A stretch of 23,074 nucleotides of DNA from Acanthaster planci (lineage: Eukaryota > Echinodermata > Asteroidea > Valvatida > Acanthasteridae), in contig NW_019091392.1 of assembly GCF_001949145.1 (NCBI RefSeq), forward strand, positions 1,806,880 through 1,829,953. Reading direction: 5' to 3'. Positions 1-12,400 of this stretch are shown here, piece by piece. The position numbers were made by a program, and so were the translations under genes. How positions within the stretch are numbered: position 1 is the stretch's first letter; each line of letters begins with the position of its first letter. The notes below the pieces were generated by a model. It searched no databases. It was not told the origin of the DNA and saw only the letters and a list, made by a program, of their open reading frames with translations.

Positions 1-254
1 TACCTTTCTACTCAAAAAGCACGAAAAAGTTAAATGAATAAAGATCAACTGTAGAGGAGGTGATATTTCACAACAGTTTGGCTCGTCTGCAAACACCCCT
101 TCAGTGAGGAAAATCTACTGTATAAAGCATTAATGTCAAACCAAGTTAACTTTTCAAGTTACAACAAAAAAATTATGAATGGGTCAAGTAGAGTTTTCTG
201 GAGTACTGCTTGAGTGATTTATTCTCCTGGCAATTTAGAGCCTGCGCTCCTCAC
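1..254. other. Intron downstream of H28 (partial)
   Basis: This AT-rich sequence follows the donor of H28. No HYR motif or splice acceptor with an HYR frame is visible, so the next exon lies beyond the left edge. Confidence 0.8.
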
Positions 255-497
255 CGTTAATTGTAATGATAAAAGAGCATGTGTTATTATTGCCGGCGCT
301 GTCAGCAATCCTGTAGGTCACTTCTGTCGGTCCCAGCGAGAAATTGTCCCCAGGCCGGTGAGATGCTTCAAAGAAGGTCACATTTACATTGTCAGTGGCC
401 ATTGGAACTGTCCAGCTGACAGTGGCTTCACCAACACCGACGTCCGTAGAAAACATCATGTGACTGGGACAATTTACAAACATCGGAGCCTCATTAT
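255..497 (-). CDS. HYR exon H28, class alpha-like
   Basis: An 81-codon exon with acceptor TATGTCTTCACAG and donor GTGAGG. It begins D-N-E-A-P-M-F-V-N-C-P. It carries STDVGVGEATVSWTVP, MATDNVNVTFFEASHRPGDN, FSLGPTEVTYRIADSAGN and NNTCSFIITING. AGNNNTC and SLG-x-x-EVTY match H11. This suggests a further five-domain block starts here and continues past the left end of the window. Confidence 0.92.
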
Positions 498-3400
498 CTG
501 TGAAGACATAGCAGATGGGGATTACAATTTGGCGATGTTACTTAAAAAGACAACATGGCTCCAAACAAGCTTACTAATATTAAACAAATGTTACTACTTA
601 TCATATGACTCTGATATGCATAAAGGTTACGAGACAAAATTTTTTCTGGTTTCTCAGGTTAAATCAACCTCTTTCATCACCAAGCAAAATACTGCAACAG
701 TTGCACTAAGTCCATAGACTGATTACATGAGGTAAAGGTTGCAAAGCAAAGAAATATGGTGGTCAACAGGAGTTGCACAACGATTAACACGAGGTTACTC
801 CCTTACCAATAATGATAACTACAACTTGCCTTCTGATATATCTGGAAAATTACAAATGAAATTATCTGACATGACCAGAATCAAAGTTTTGAAAGAATGC
901 AAAGTGGATAGATTTGTAAAAGGAATATATCAAATGTCAGGGGTTCAGAAGATTCCGGGGGGAAAATTTCATTAATAACCCTCTGGAGTAAAAGGTCGCC
1001 TTGCTGCAAGCAGAGATATTCTGAGATATTGATGATGATTACCTGATACGTGGATGTAGAATCTGCAATCGTTCTGATCGGTGTTCCCCGAGGAGTCTGT
1101 AGCAGTATAAGTCACCAGGGTGGTTCCAATAGGAAAGGCAGTGCCTGGTTCCTGGGTCACAATGACAGAGGCCACCTCAACGTTGTCAAGTACCTGGGCT
1201 AGTGGCCATGACACATTGGCTGTTGGCTTATTGGGATCGGTGTTGGTGCTCATATTGCCTGGGCAACTGACTATAACAGGAGGCGACAAATCTAAAAGGA
1301 GGGACACGTGTAAGCACGACACAAGTTTCTGTGGTTGCCAACATTTTGAAAATGCAAAAATATTATCAAATCTTAACTACTTCTTTCCATATTGGTTGCT
1401 CAATTTCTCAGTAGGTCAGATTTTCAAGAAACTGCAAGTAGTCCTTCAGACATTTTGCATTTATTACTGTACTATGAAAAACAAGCCAACACAGTGACCT
1501 TCAACTCAAATTGACAGATGGTTCGTGCATCTTGTATATCAAACCAGCCTAACTCACCAATAACGGTGACATTAAAAACACAGGCCACCATGTTGCCTGC
1601 CTCATCAGTAGCACTGATCACAATTTCATTGACGCCAACTGGAAACTGGTCTCCAGGAAAAAACTCCTGATCCACCATGAAGACGCCAGAATTGTCAGAG
1701 AACATTGGTTCAGTCCAGTTGGCTGTTGCATTAGCACTGTCATTATATAGGTACAGGTCAATGTTGGAGGAACAGTTCAGCAGCACAGGAGCCTCGGAAT
1801 CTGTTCGGTAACACAAAGAAAATTGTTGTGATAATATTGATACTTTATTGGTAGGCTGTCACAAACTAGGTCTATATAATGTGGAAAATACAAATGGGTC
1901 CTATATAGACCAACACATAACTTATTCCGTGCTTCACTGCTATTACCTGGAGTGGGTGAAAAAATGACTTTAAAATTGGAGAAATACAAACTACGAGGGT
2001 TGACATAATACAGTCCCAAGTTCGAATTTGAGTTTAATGATTCAATGGATTTGCAGTGTACAATGTCATTGCTAACCATCAACAGATACTGTGAAATTGC
2101 AGGTGGCCCTGTTTCCACTCTTGTCCTCAGCGGTGAATATAACAATTGTGTCACTGAAAGGGAACTGGGTTCCAGACGGGTAGTTGCTGGTGACATTCAC
2201 CGGTCCCCCAGAATTGTCTGTGACTTCTGGCTGGGTGAAGTTGACAACTCGGGACTCGTTATTCATGATAAAGACATCAGAGGGACAATCCAAGAACACT
2301 GGCTTTTCTGCATCTGAATGCAATTAATGAGAACGATTTTGTGGTTAAGTTGCATATTTGAAGATGCACAATGTGATTCCTGGACACAGACATGCATTTG
2401 GATCAAAACATTTTCTCAACACGTTTTCTTCATGTTTAAATAGCCTTGTGCCTTTGCATGTGATGTTGGAAGTGAATCGAATGTACCAAGCCTCAAAATA
2501 ATGAGATGAAAAGTAATGCCTTTGTATGTAAAGACTCGGTTCCTTGCAAAAGACTGGTGGTAATTTTATTACAACAGTGGCAGTCTTAAGGCCATGATTT
2601 GTAAGTCTTCGCGAGGAACTTAATATCCATTCAAGCACAAAACATTTCGGAAATATGTTTTGCTGGAGCGTCCGGGTAGAATATATATTTCAACTGTTGG
2701 ATGCTTGAGGACGATTATGATTTAGACAGGTTTGTCGTTTTGTTGGCTCACCTACGACTGTCACATTGAAAGAGCAAGAGGCATTGTTTCCTGCACGATC
2801 AGCAATGAAGTAGGTAACCACGGTGGTACCAATGGTGAAACGACTGCCATTTTGATGACTGACATTAAACACAACAATCTCCTGATTATCTCGATACTGG
2901 GGGACTATCCACGTCAGGTTGGTTGAATTCATCCATTGGTCAGTCAGCCCAGAGACATCTGGAGGACATATGATCATCGGCATCTCAACGTCGGTTGCTG
3001 CATGTAGAAGAAACATAACCAACACCTGCTACAATCGTACATTGAAATCTTTGGAAGGGAAGGAATGCAACTTTTTTTTCTGAATCTTAATTTTTTATCT
3101 TTTCAATCTAAAATCTCTTTAAGATGAGCGAGACATGATTTTATTCTATTCCGATGTAATTCTAGAAAGATTTGCCATGAATTCACTCTAAACACTCACA
3201 GATGTAAACCCAAATAAAATTCTCCTTCAGCACATTTCTGAACCAGAGCACCAAGTTAACCACTGAATAAAACAAACTTACGATAGATAGTGGCAGTGAA
3301 TGTGCAGCTTGCTGAATTTCCAGACAGGTCAGACGCTGTGGCAGTGATATAAGTGGTACCCAGAGGAAACTCCGAGTTAAGCTGATGGGTGAAGTTCAGA

Positions 3401-6400
3401 GTAACCATGCCTGAGTTATCAGTGGCCGTTGGCATTGTCCAGTTGAGGCGAACATTTGTGCCGTTGTCTGCAAAGGCCTCAATGTTTGGTGGACAGGTGA
3501 CTTGTGGATCTTCAAAGTCTGAAAATGAAGCAATGCACTCTTATTTTCCAGTGTAACCTACTAACTTTTCATCATGAAAATCTATACCAAAATTAGTTTG
3601 TGGTAAAGTAATGGCAGAACAAAAACACATAATATCAAATATCACATACCACTGACAAAAACAGTGAACTGGCAAGTCTCCAAATTGCCTGATGAGTCCG
3701 AAGCATTGTACTTGATGACAGTGGAACCGATTGGGTACATGCTGCTATCATTACTGTCATTGGTCAGTGTCACCATGCCAGAATTATCCACTGCCACTGG
3801 TTTAGTCCACTCCACAAATGCCATATTGGAACCCTGACTGGTATTGGTATAAATATCTGATGAACAGTTGATGATCTGGGGGTTCTCGTCGTCTGCAAAG
3901 AAAAAAAGAAGACTTCACTTCTGTAAGAAATTGAAATGGCTATTACCTGTATTCTATGAACACAATGAAAGCTACAAAATCTATCAAATGTTACTGTAAA
4001 GTCCAATCGAAAAAGTGGAAAGTCTTGAGGGTACACTGGAGCAGCCACCTCAAACATTTTAGGCCAACAGGAGAATCCGTTTACGATTTCAGCTGCGAAC
4101 CATCATGGATCAATGCAAGGTGTGCAGTGTTCAGAGCCAAGCTAACGGTTCAAATTTGTCACTTCCTTGTTCAACACTTCTCTTTGAAAATTCTTTCTCA
4201 TCCCCAGACTTTGGAAAGCCCAAATCCTGTATTGAGTTCATCTCAAGTTCTCGCACACCTCATACATACATCTCCCACCCTCCCGGTCTCAAGTCAAGTC
4301 ACAAGTTATTCAAGCAAACCATGATGAAGGTAATACTACTTTATTATTCCTAATCTCTTTCATCTAGTGATTTGACTTCTTATGGACTCATCTACAACTA
4401 TGTCATTGTTTTCCTAAAATCATACACATATATAATGTGATTTCATACACGTCTTCTTTTGTTTGATCTTGATTGCATCATTGCATGAATTATATCAGAA
4501 TGACTGCCGCTGATAAGCAATTTCTCATTCACTGAATGTCCTAACAAACCTCGCTACTGTTTTAAAACCTGAATTATTAAGGCACCGAGCAACTGACTTC
4601 GACACCGTGGCGACACCCGAGCTCCGTGTCGAAGACCGTGACAGTCTATAAGAACACGTCCGGACGAGTGGCAGTTCAGATTGTCCTGGGGCGATAATTC
4701 GTTTGGAGACTCTGTCGCCGCACGTAACACTGTTCCCAAACGGACAACGTACAGGACGGAAATGGAATGACAAGTACTAAATAAATAACAGGCGAGGGCA
4801 CACCAACTCCTCTCCTGAGAAAATTTCTGTTATTTCTTTTTAATTAGACTCGATTGACCTTAATTAATGATATATTAGGGGTGAACAGCAAAGGGAAAGG
4901 AGTTCCTAAAACAAAGTGGATTACCCAAGGCAAGGAGGTTTTAAGGAAAGGGAATTCCTTAAAGGAAGGGAATTCCTAAGACGACCCCCTTGGCTCTCCT
5001 GAAGGCAGATATCGATCCTCCTGAGAGCTCCACTCTCCAGACCAGTGAGGCAGTTGTCAGTCCTCGGGATTTAAGGGGTAATGAGTTGGAAAGGAGTTCA
5101 AGGGGATTGGATTCTTTAACCCTAACCCCCTAGGGTGTATGTAAAATTGTATTGAGATTGGAGGATTTGGGACAGTTAGGGTTAAGGGAAGGGAATAACT
5201 TACGGGAAGGGAATTCCTTAGACGACACAGTGTCAACAAAACCTACTCTGTAATGACATTTTTTCCAAAAACAACTTCAGGAAATTAAAGTTGGGGAATC
5301 TTACATATATCCTTGTGCTTGGAGTCTTTGATAAGTCCCAAAAGAACAACAACCAGCCCACGTTGACATTCTGACACTAATTGTCTTCAAATCGCAATTG
5401 TTGATAAGACATACGAATCTCGATCACAATAGAGAGTAACGAAGGATCTGAACTGTTCCATACTTGCGGAAATAACAAAACTTAACAAAAGTTACTACGG
5501 AATAATCTCCATAGCCATTTAAAACACGAGCCAGACACACGTCTGTGGCCTCAGCCTGCCCCAACTGGCCGTCGGTACTGAAGCGTGTGTTTAGCTCGTG
5601 TTTTAAATGGCTATGGAGATTATTCCAACTGGCCGTCGGTACTGAAGCGTAGTCTCCCACAACAGCATGCTCTCCACCCAGCTCGTCTCGGGTCGGCGTC
5701 TCTACAAGCTCTAGCTCTGCAACGCGACGCGCGTGCTTTATATACGAGTTTCTAAAAATAGTATGCACCACAAGATGTATGGCGCGCCAAGTCAAACAGA
5801 ACTATGGAATGCCAAAGAATCATTTCGTTACAATACCTTTGATGGTGACAGTGAATTGGCAGACAGCTTCATTGCCAGCTGCATCTCGAGCATAGAACTC
5901 AATAGTGGTGTTACCCACATCAAGTTCATCACCAGGCTGGTGGGTGGAGTTGCTGTACGTCACTTTGACGTTATCAGTAGCCACAAGAGTAATGAAGAAG
6001 GTGCCCACGTACCGGCCGGGCAAAGTGGAATTGGTGACATTCAAAGGACAATTAAACACTGGGCTCTCGTCATCTGCAAAGAAATCAAATAAACTATTGT
6101 GAGTAGGTCTATTCAACAGTGATTTACAATCATCAGCAAAGGAACTACCCACTGCAGTTAATTGTGCACTTTATGAGAAGTACATGTAAATCACACTAAG
6201 CATTTCGGCACTTTGAGCTGTAAAGCCCAAGCCCCAGGCATCTGCAAGCCATCCCAATGTTAACCATGCTCATTTTCACTTTCAATTCCAACGGTCTTCT
6301 GAATCAGTTTAAAGCCCTTTCCTTCAGGACTGTACACCCCATGTCCCTAGTACAGATAGGTAAATGATGCAACTACAAAAACAACCCCCCGGGTTGTCGA

Positions 6401-9400
6401 ACAATCGACACTCGACCAAACTTTGGGGAAGTTTTCACAATATCAACTTCAGCACAGCATTTTCTTTATTTCAACAAAAATGAAATAATGAAATGCCTCT
6501 TACCTCGAAAATGTCTAAAACATTCTATTAAAAATTTGCTTTTAGGGAAGAAATATACTGCTATTGAATGGATGCCTACCAGTGACTGTTACATTGAAGG
6601 CACACATGGCTAAATTCGATGAACTGTCGTTAACAAGGTAGACTACTTTGGTTGGTCCAACGGGAAATATCGAGGGGGGAGAGTGAGACTGGTCAATGTT
6701 GAAAGACCCAGAATTGTCAGACACTGTTGGCTCAGTCCAAGAGATATTGACAGTGGGCTGGCCTGGAGCTGTCGTCTCGTTGACATCACCAGGGCAATTC
6801 ATAATAATAGGAATTTGCATGTCTGTGGGGAGAGAACAGAAATGAATAAAAGTTCTCCTCCTTTTGTCAGTTCCACATCAATGCTTGAGGAGGGAAGACG
6901 TTTCTTGTAAGCAAAGAAGGTGAACCTTTTCTTTCAGTAACATATGTGTAAAATAACCTCAAGTTTAGGATTTAAGGAGACAAACACCCTGATGCTCACG
7001 TCGTGATGTATATTTGCTAAAGATATGCAGGATGTATTCAATAAAGTCTAAATCAACTTAATATTTACCTAGAACCGTGACATTGAAGCTACAGGAATCA
7101 TTGTTTCCAGCAACATCATAGACTGTGTAAACCACCACTTTGGTTCCAAGGTAGAACAAACTGCCATTTGCCTTAGATACGTTCACTGATACCACTCTGT
7201 GATTGTCCATGTATGGTGGTGGGGGCCATGTTACAGTGGTGGAATTGGTGCCATTATCGGCGGGAACCATTACATCTGAAGGGCAGGAGATCATTGGTGG
7301 GTTGGTATCCGTAGCTGAAATATTCACAGACAGAGAAAAAAATGATTAAATAGATGTATGACCTGTAGAACTTGGTCTCTGCATATTCAACTGAACTAAA
7401 GACACATAAAACAAACTGAACTGTTTGGGCCACACAAATACTTCCATCCACATAAGATAACAGCAATGCAGGATGACTTGCAGTCTTGAGTACTCTTTCT
7501 GATAGCCGAGAGGCATGAACCTGTCTGAACAAGCTTTCTGGACACATTCTTCTGCACAGATGGGACAGTTTGAAGACAGAGCCAACAGGAGAATTTATTA
7601 GAATGGACTGGCTGAACAGATTTATTGGTCAATATGAATCAGTGATCGTATAAACAGCGCCATTGTAGAAGGCTTTTCCCTGCTTGCTGAGCACTGTAGG
7701 AACTGAATAAGGACCTCTTGTTTAATGTGAATTCAACCATTTGGTGTGTCTTTAAGCAGACAATGGAAGTACACTAAAATTGAGGTGGGGTGTGAATCTC
7801 GAGACCAAATTCGTAAAAAGTGAACCTTTGTTAGGGCAACAAAGTGGTATTCTTCAGTCTGTATACCTAGAAATAAAGTTTCCACATTAAACCCAATATT
7901 TATTTTAAAAAACTGTTCACTTACAATTCACTTGGATGATAAAAGAACAGTTATCAGAATTGCCAGACGGATCCACAGCTGTGTAGATCACAAGGTACGT
8001 GCCATTTGCAAACTTATCCCCAGGGTTGAAGTTTGAGGAGAGAGTTACATCACCAGAATTGTCTACAACTCTTGGTTGTGTCCACGTGATAGATATGTTT
8101 GTGCCCGGGGGTGTGTAGATGTTAATGTCTGTTGGGCACATCGTTAGCATAGGATCTTCCACATCTACAAGAAAACCGAACATATTTGTTACCGTAAATG
8201 TACCTAACATTGCCAGCCAACGTACAGGAATACATAAAGGCTGGTTTCCTTTTGTTTATAATAATTGTCAGTAGTGCACATGACCTGAAGACAAAGACAG
8301 TCGCAGAATTGAGGTGATGAGGACATCATTTTCCCAAACTGAAACAAAATGCTACCTAAAAGTATTTCGTGAAGGCAATCCAGACAGACATCATTACTTG
8401 CCAATAATGTGCAATTGTGTTTGTGTTTATATGAGCTTGATCTGACAACTGAATGGAGTCGGGAAAGCTGAACACGATCAAACCCTACTGACCAACTGTG
8501 TGTGTGCTTGCCTTCCCTATGACTGCATATCATTGGGCAATACTAATACTGTCTGCCTCTCTCTGCTGAGGCAAATTAATTTACAGACAGAGAGTTACAT
8601 GGTGCTGCCTGCCACCAGATCGTAGGCTCTTTTGAAAGCCTAAAATGTAAATTTTTTTGGTAATAAGTGGCCGAATGCAACTGCGGGCAACTGACCTCTT
8701 TGCGTAGTAATCAAGCATATCAGTGGAGAATAAATTAACAATGTTACACTGAACTGCACACCTTGGACAATGATCTGGAATGTACACTGGTCCGTGTTAC
8801 CAGCCTCATCTAAAGCAATGTAGGTGGTGGTCATTTTTCCTATGTCGAATACATTGCCTGGTCTGATAGCTGCGGTTAACGTCACGGTGCCAGAGTTGTC
8901 TGTGGCTGTGGGTTCGTCCCAGAAAACTTTAGCACTGGATGTACCAGCCGTTGCATTGACGATGACATCAGCAGGACAGCTTTTAATGTCTGGGTCTTCT
9001 TCATCTATCAGTAATTAAGAAAAGCAAAGTGGTACAAACAGATGACTGACACTTTCACATCATAAATTGGGAAGATTCACAAATATTCAACCTGAATGAG
9101 AGACGTATTTTTACTACCTTTTGTATTTCAAAGTAACTTTTAACATTTAAGGAAAATTCATTGCCAGGGAAGGATTGTTGTTTTAGGACAGGTTCACGAT
9201 TTATCTGGGCTTTTCGTTTGGCTGGTATGAAGTGAACTGATTAATTAGATGAATTATCTATACTGCTTTTGTATACTGTGGACATCTTTTTGGTGTTTTC
9301 ATCATTCACTGAATTATCAGTGAATGCACTAAATAAAGGCCAATTAACTCATGCCTATATATCCCTGTGAAGTAACGACAGGCCCATCACAGATGGCTGC

Positions 9401-12400
9401 CACGCTAAGACTGAAAACTGCATCTTATACTCAACGTGATGTTTCTCATCAATGTACCCACCTACAACAGTGATCTCAAACAGACAAGTGTCATTAAGCC
9501 CAGCAGCGTCGTACGCAATGTACACAACCTGAAGGGTATCACCAAGACCCACAACTGTCCCAGGAGCAGAACTGTTAGTGACACTTATGACAGCAACATT
9601 GTCGTTAGCATCTGGTTCAGTCCAGACAACGGTAGCATTGGCAGCACCAGCATCGGTGGGACTCTCCATATCAGAGGGACAATTGCTGAACATTGGAGGT
9701 TGGTTGTCTGGGAAAAAACATGCCGGTCGGAACATCTTTCTTTTTTCAAGCCACATTTTGTATAAATGACCATGCAGGTACTGCATTTCAAAAACAACAA
9801 TGTGATTATAAAAGTACAATTCTGTGGTCATAACAAGCCATGACATTGGTTCAGATCATCGGGAGATTCTGACTTTGTATGAGGCGATGCTTGATGCGCA
9901 AGGTAAGAGTTGATTTAAAACCAACATAATGTACATGCCAAATGGTCATCACTTTTATTTAACTGCGCGTAAATGCAGGGTCTTCATTGATGCACTTATT
10001 TCCTGGGTTATCTCTATCACATGGATGCAATATACACAAAAAGTTGAGCAGTTGCAAGATATCATTCATGGGAAACCATGACTGAATTACATAATACCCT
10101 CAAAATAGTCCGACATCATTGCTTACCTAGAACTGTGACAAGGAACTCGCAGGTGTCATTGAGACCACTGCTATCCTCGACAAAGTAAGTGACGGTTGTA
10201 TTTCCCACCGAGTAAAAATGACCAGGGGAAGGAGTTTGTGTGACGGAGTAGACATCATTTTCCATGACAACGGGATCATCCCAGCTGACACTGATGGTTC
10301 CATTTGAATTCAGCTCAGTGAATGTTACTATGTCGCCAGAGCAGTTGGTGAGAACAGGTGCCTCAGTATCTAAGTATTATCAAATTTATTCAGATGTTAC
10401 TGCTTGTTTGTTTTATGTTCAGACAAGAAAGAAAAATGCAAGCAACTAGTTCTGAAAAAGAGGCTCAGTATTTTCACGTAGTTTCTAATTGAAAGGATGC
10501 TGCAGTCTAAATGCTGTAGATACAGAAAATGGTTTGAAATTGACTTCACTAACTGAGCAGATAATTGAGTTTGTTTAAAACAGTACCTAAACTTTATGGA
10601 TTGAACACAGTTTCTCATCAATCTCTGAGTGCGGTTTTTGGCATGAAAGTCAGTGACAATGGAAGAAGGAAAGACCTTGCAATACTACAATATTCACTGT
10701 CCTCAGCCTGGTAAAGTTATGCAAACACCTGCCTACACTATTTACCTGTATAATCGCACCCATAAATCTTACCTACAACAGTCACCGTGAAGTTACAACT
10801 TCCTTTGTTACCAGCAAGATCTGAAGCTCTGTAACTGACAGTGACAGAACCGATGTAGAATACCGACCCATTTGGATATGACATAGGCCTATCAAGAGCT
10901 GTCACGCCAACATTGTCGTTGATGACAATGGGCGGCCACGTGACAACAGTAAAGTTTACACCAGGGTCAGCTGACACTGTGGTGTCATTGGGACACTGGA
11001 CAACCATTGGGGCAACTTTGTCGCTAGCTGTGGGAAAACAGAATTATTAAACTTCAGTGTTGCAACAATCCATCGAGACGAGAAGTATGCAGCACAAAAT
11101 CTACACTATCATAGGTCAATTTACACAGACAAGTAGTAACAGGAGGCGTTAACAGACATTCATAAAATAATACCAAAGACAGTTAAGCCAGTCCTACTGG
11201 CTGAGAGCCCATCATGGTTCATATAGTACTGGCTGGTTGATCTTAAACACTTTTCTGACACTACATAAAAAATTATATTCTTATGAAACCTGGTCCCTTG
11301 TATTGGTTGAACGTTCACAATTTTCAATTATGTGTGCACAATCCTACCAATGTGTCCACACTTTCGGAGTACCGACTTCACACTGCGTTAGCTTATTGCA
11401 ATCTATACCACCCCGTACAGTACTTGCCCCACGCACCTATCTCCATATACTTTCCATCTTGTACTCACAAGAGCATTGTACAAAATGGGTCCGTGCCAAG
11501 TACCTGGGTACTCGAAACCCCACTGTTGATTACAGGTACCTTATTCCATTTTGTCCAACTTATTACCCAAAACTACTTTGGTGAAATTTTGATCAAGAAG
11601 TTTAGAAAGGCCTGCACCCTTTTCTATGCATTAATTGCAGGAAAACTATTGGGAAAAAATTGAAATAAAACATCTTTTGAGATCGCGTACCAACAATTCC
11701 TCATCATCTGCATTTGAGATGACGATCTTTACACTATTGTGACACTCAGGGAAAGAGATGCCCTTTGTTTAATACGGACAATTCCCACAGCAGCTTCGTA
11801 GTGAAGAGTGGGCGTGGACGAGTTGCAAAAACTTACTTCCACCTTTTGCTATGATCTTCACAATAACTATGGGTACAAGGATACCTGATTCCAAAACTGC
11901 AAACTCTAAAAATGAAACCATGTCCGGTGGGGGGGGGTTGAGTTGACAAAAATTAAAGTATGACAAAATTGTAGAACACTTACAAGTTTCATATTACAAA
12001 CAACAAATACAATTCTCAGATTTATTTGTTTTTCTTTAATGTTTAAATATTGACCAAGGAAAGGTTGAGGAGGTTATCTAAATACGGAGGTGGGTCTCCT
12101 CACAGTTTGATCGGGCAGTAAAACCCTGAGCTGTGCAACATTTGAGCATTTGTATCGGTGTAAGCATTCCCATAAAATATTAATCTTTGTTACTACATGG
12201 AATTCTGCTAATACCACAAGTCTGCGTAAATGTACGTGCCCAAGGAGTGGCTCATGGTATTGAAAAAGACCTCGTCACTAACTATGAATACTATAGTGGA
12301 AAGAGGAATTTTCGGAATGTATACAAAAACAGGGATTGCTTCAAGGTACTGGTACTCATTTTGTGATTTGCTATAAACTAAAAAGTGACGTTTTCAACCT

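Larger units (their letters stand above)
3893..5836. other. Longest intron, H21-H22
   Basis: 1944 bp between alpha H21 and beta H22. It contains no HYR motif. Its makeup is unlike the other introns: CpG-rich patches at about 4597-4760 and 5530-5745, a GGAATTCC repeat cluster near 4941-5226, and a foldback with a direct duplication at 5499-5650. Inserted mobile sequence is the simplest explanation, but no transposase or reverse transcriptase is visible. Confidence 0.75.

Noticed and set aside
214-717. 167-codon plus-strand open frame, the longest continuous one
   Set aside because: It is antisense to HYR exon H28 and runs on into intron. Its translation has no recognisable domain, while the minus strand gives a clean HYR domain with proper splice sites.
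3282-3518. Possible broken or missing HYR repeat, because no long Met-initiated frame is present
   Set aside because: Reading from the acceptor AG rather than from a Met shows a complete, stop-free HYR domain (H23). The same applies to H15 at 10127-10369 and to the first half of H17 at 8762-9004.
3956-4353. Plus-strand open frames of 122 and 82 codons in the longest intron
   Set aside because: No domain, no splice or promoter context, and low-complexity composition. There is nothing to support a nested gene.
4590-4660. tRNA or other structured RNA in the CpG-rich patch
   Set aside because: Only a 9-bp stem was found; there is no cloverleaf, no A or B box pattern and no T-loop consensus.
5424-5795. 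123-codon minus-strand open frame across the foldback
   Set aside because: It is explained by the CpG-rich composition and the inverted duplication. No domain is recognisable and no splice sites link it to the HYR frame.
9355-9846. Long 163-codon version of H16 extending on both sides
   Set aside because: The extra residues lie beyond a good acceptor and donor and have no HYR landmarks. The 246-bp spliced exon fits the array exactly.
11237-11663. Two overlapping plus-strand open frames in the intron H13-H14
   Set aside because: They overlap in different frames, have no recognisable domain or repeat relation, and lie in ordinary AT-rich intron. Chance frames are likely.
11928-11938. Run of nine G as a possible quadruplex or regulatory site
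   Set aside because: A single run without partner G tracts nearby does not make a quadruplex motif.
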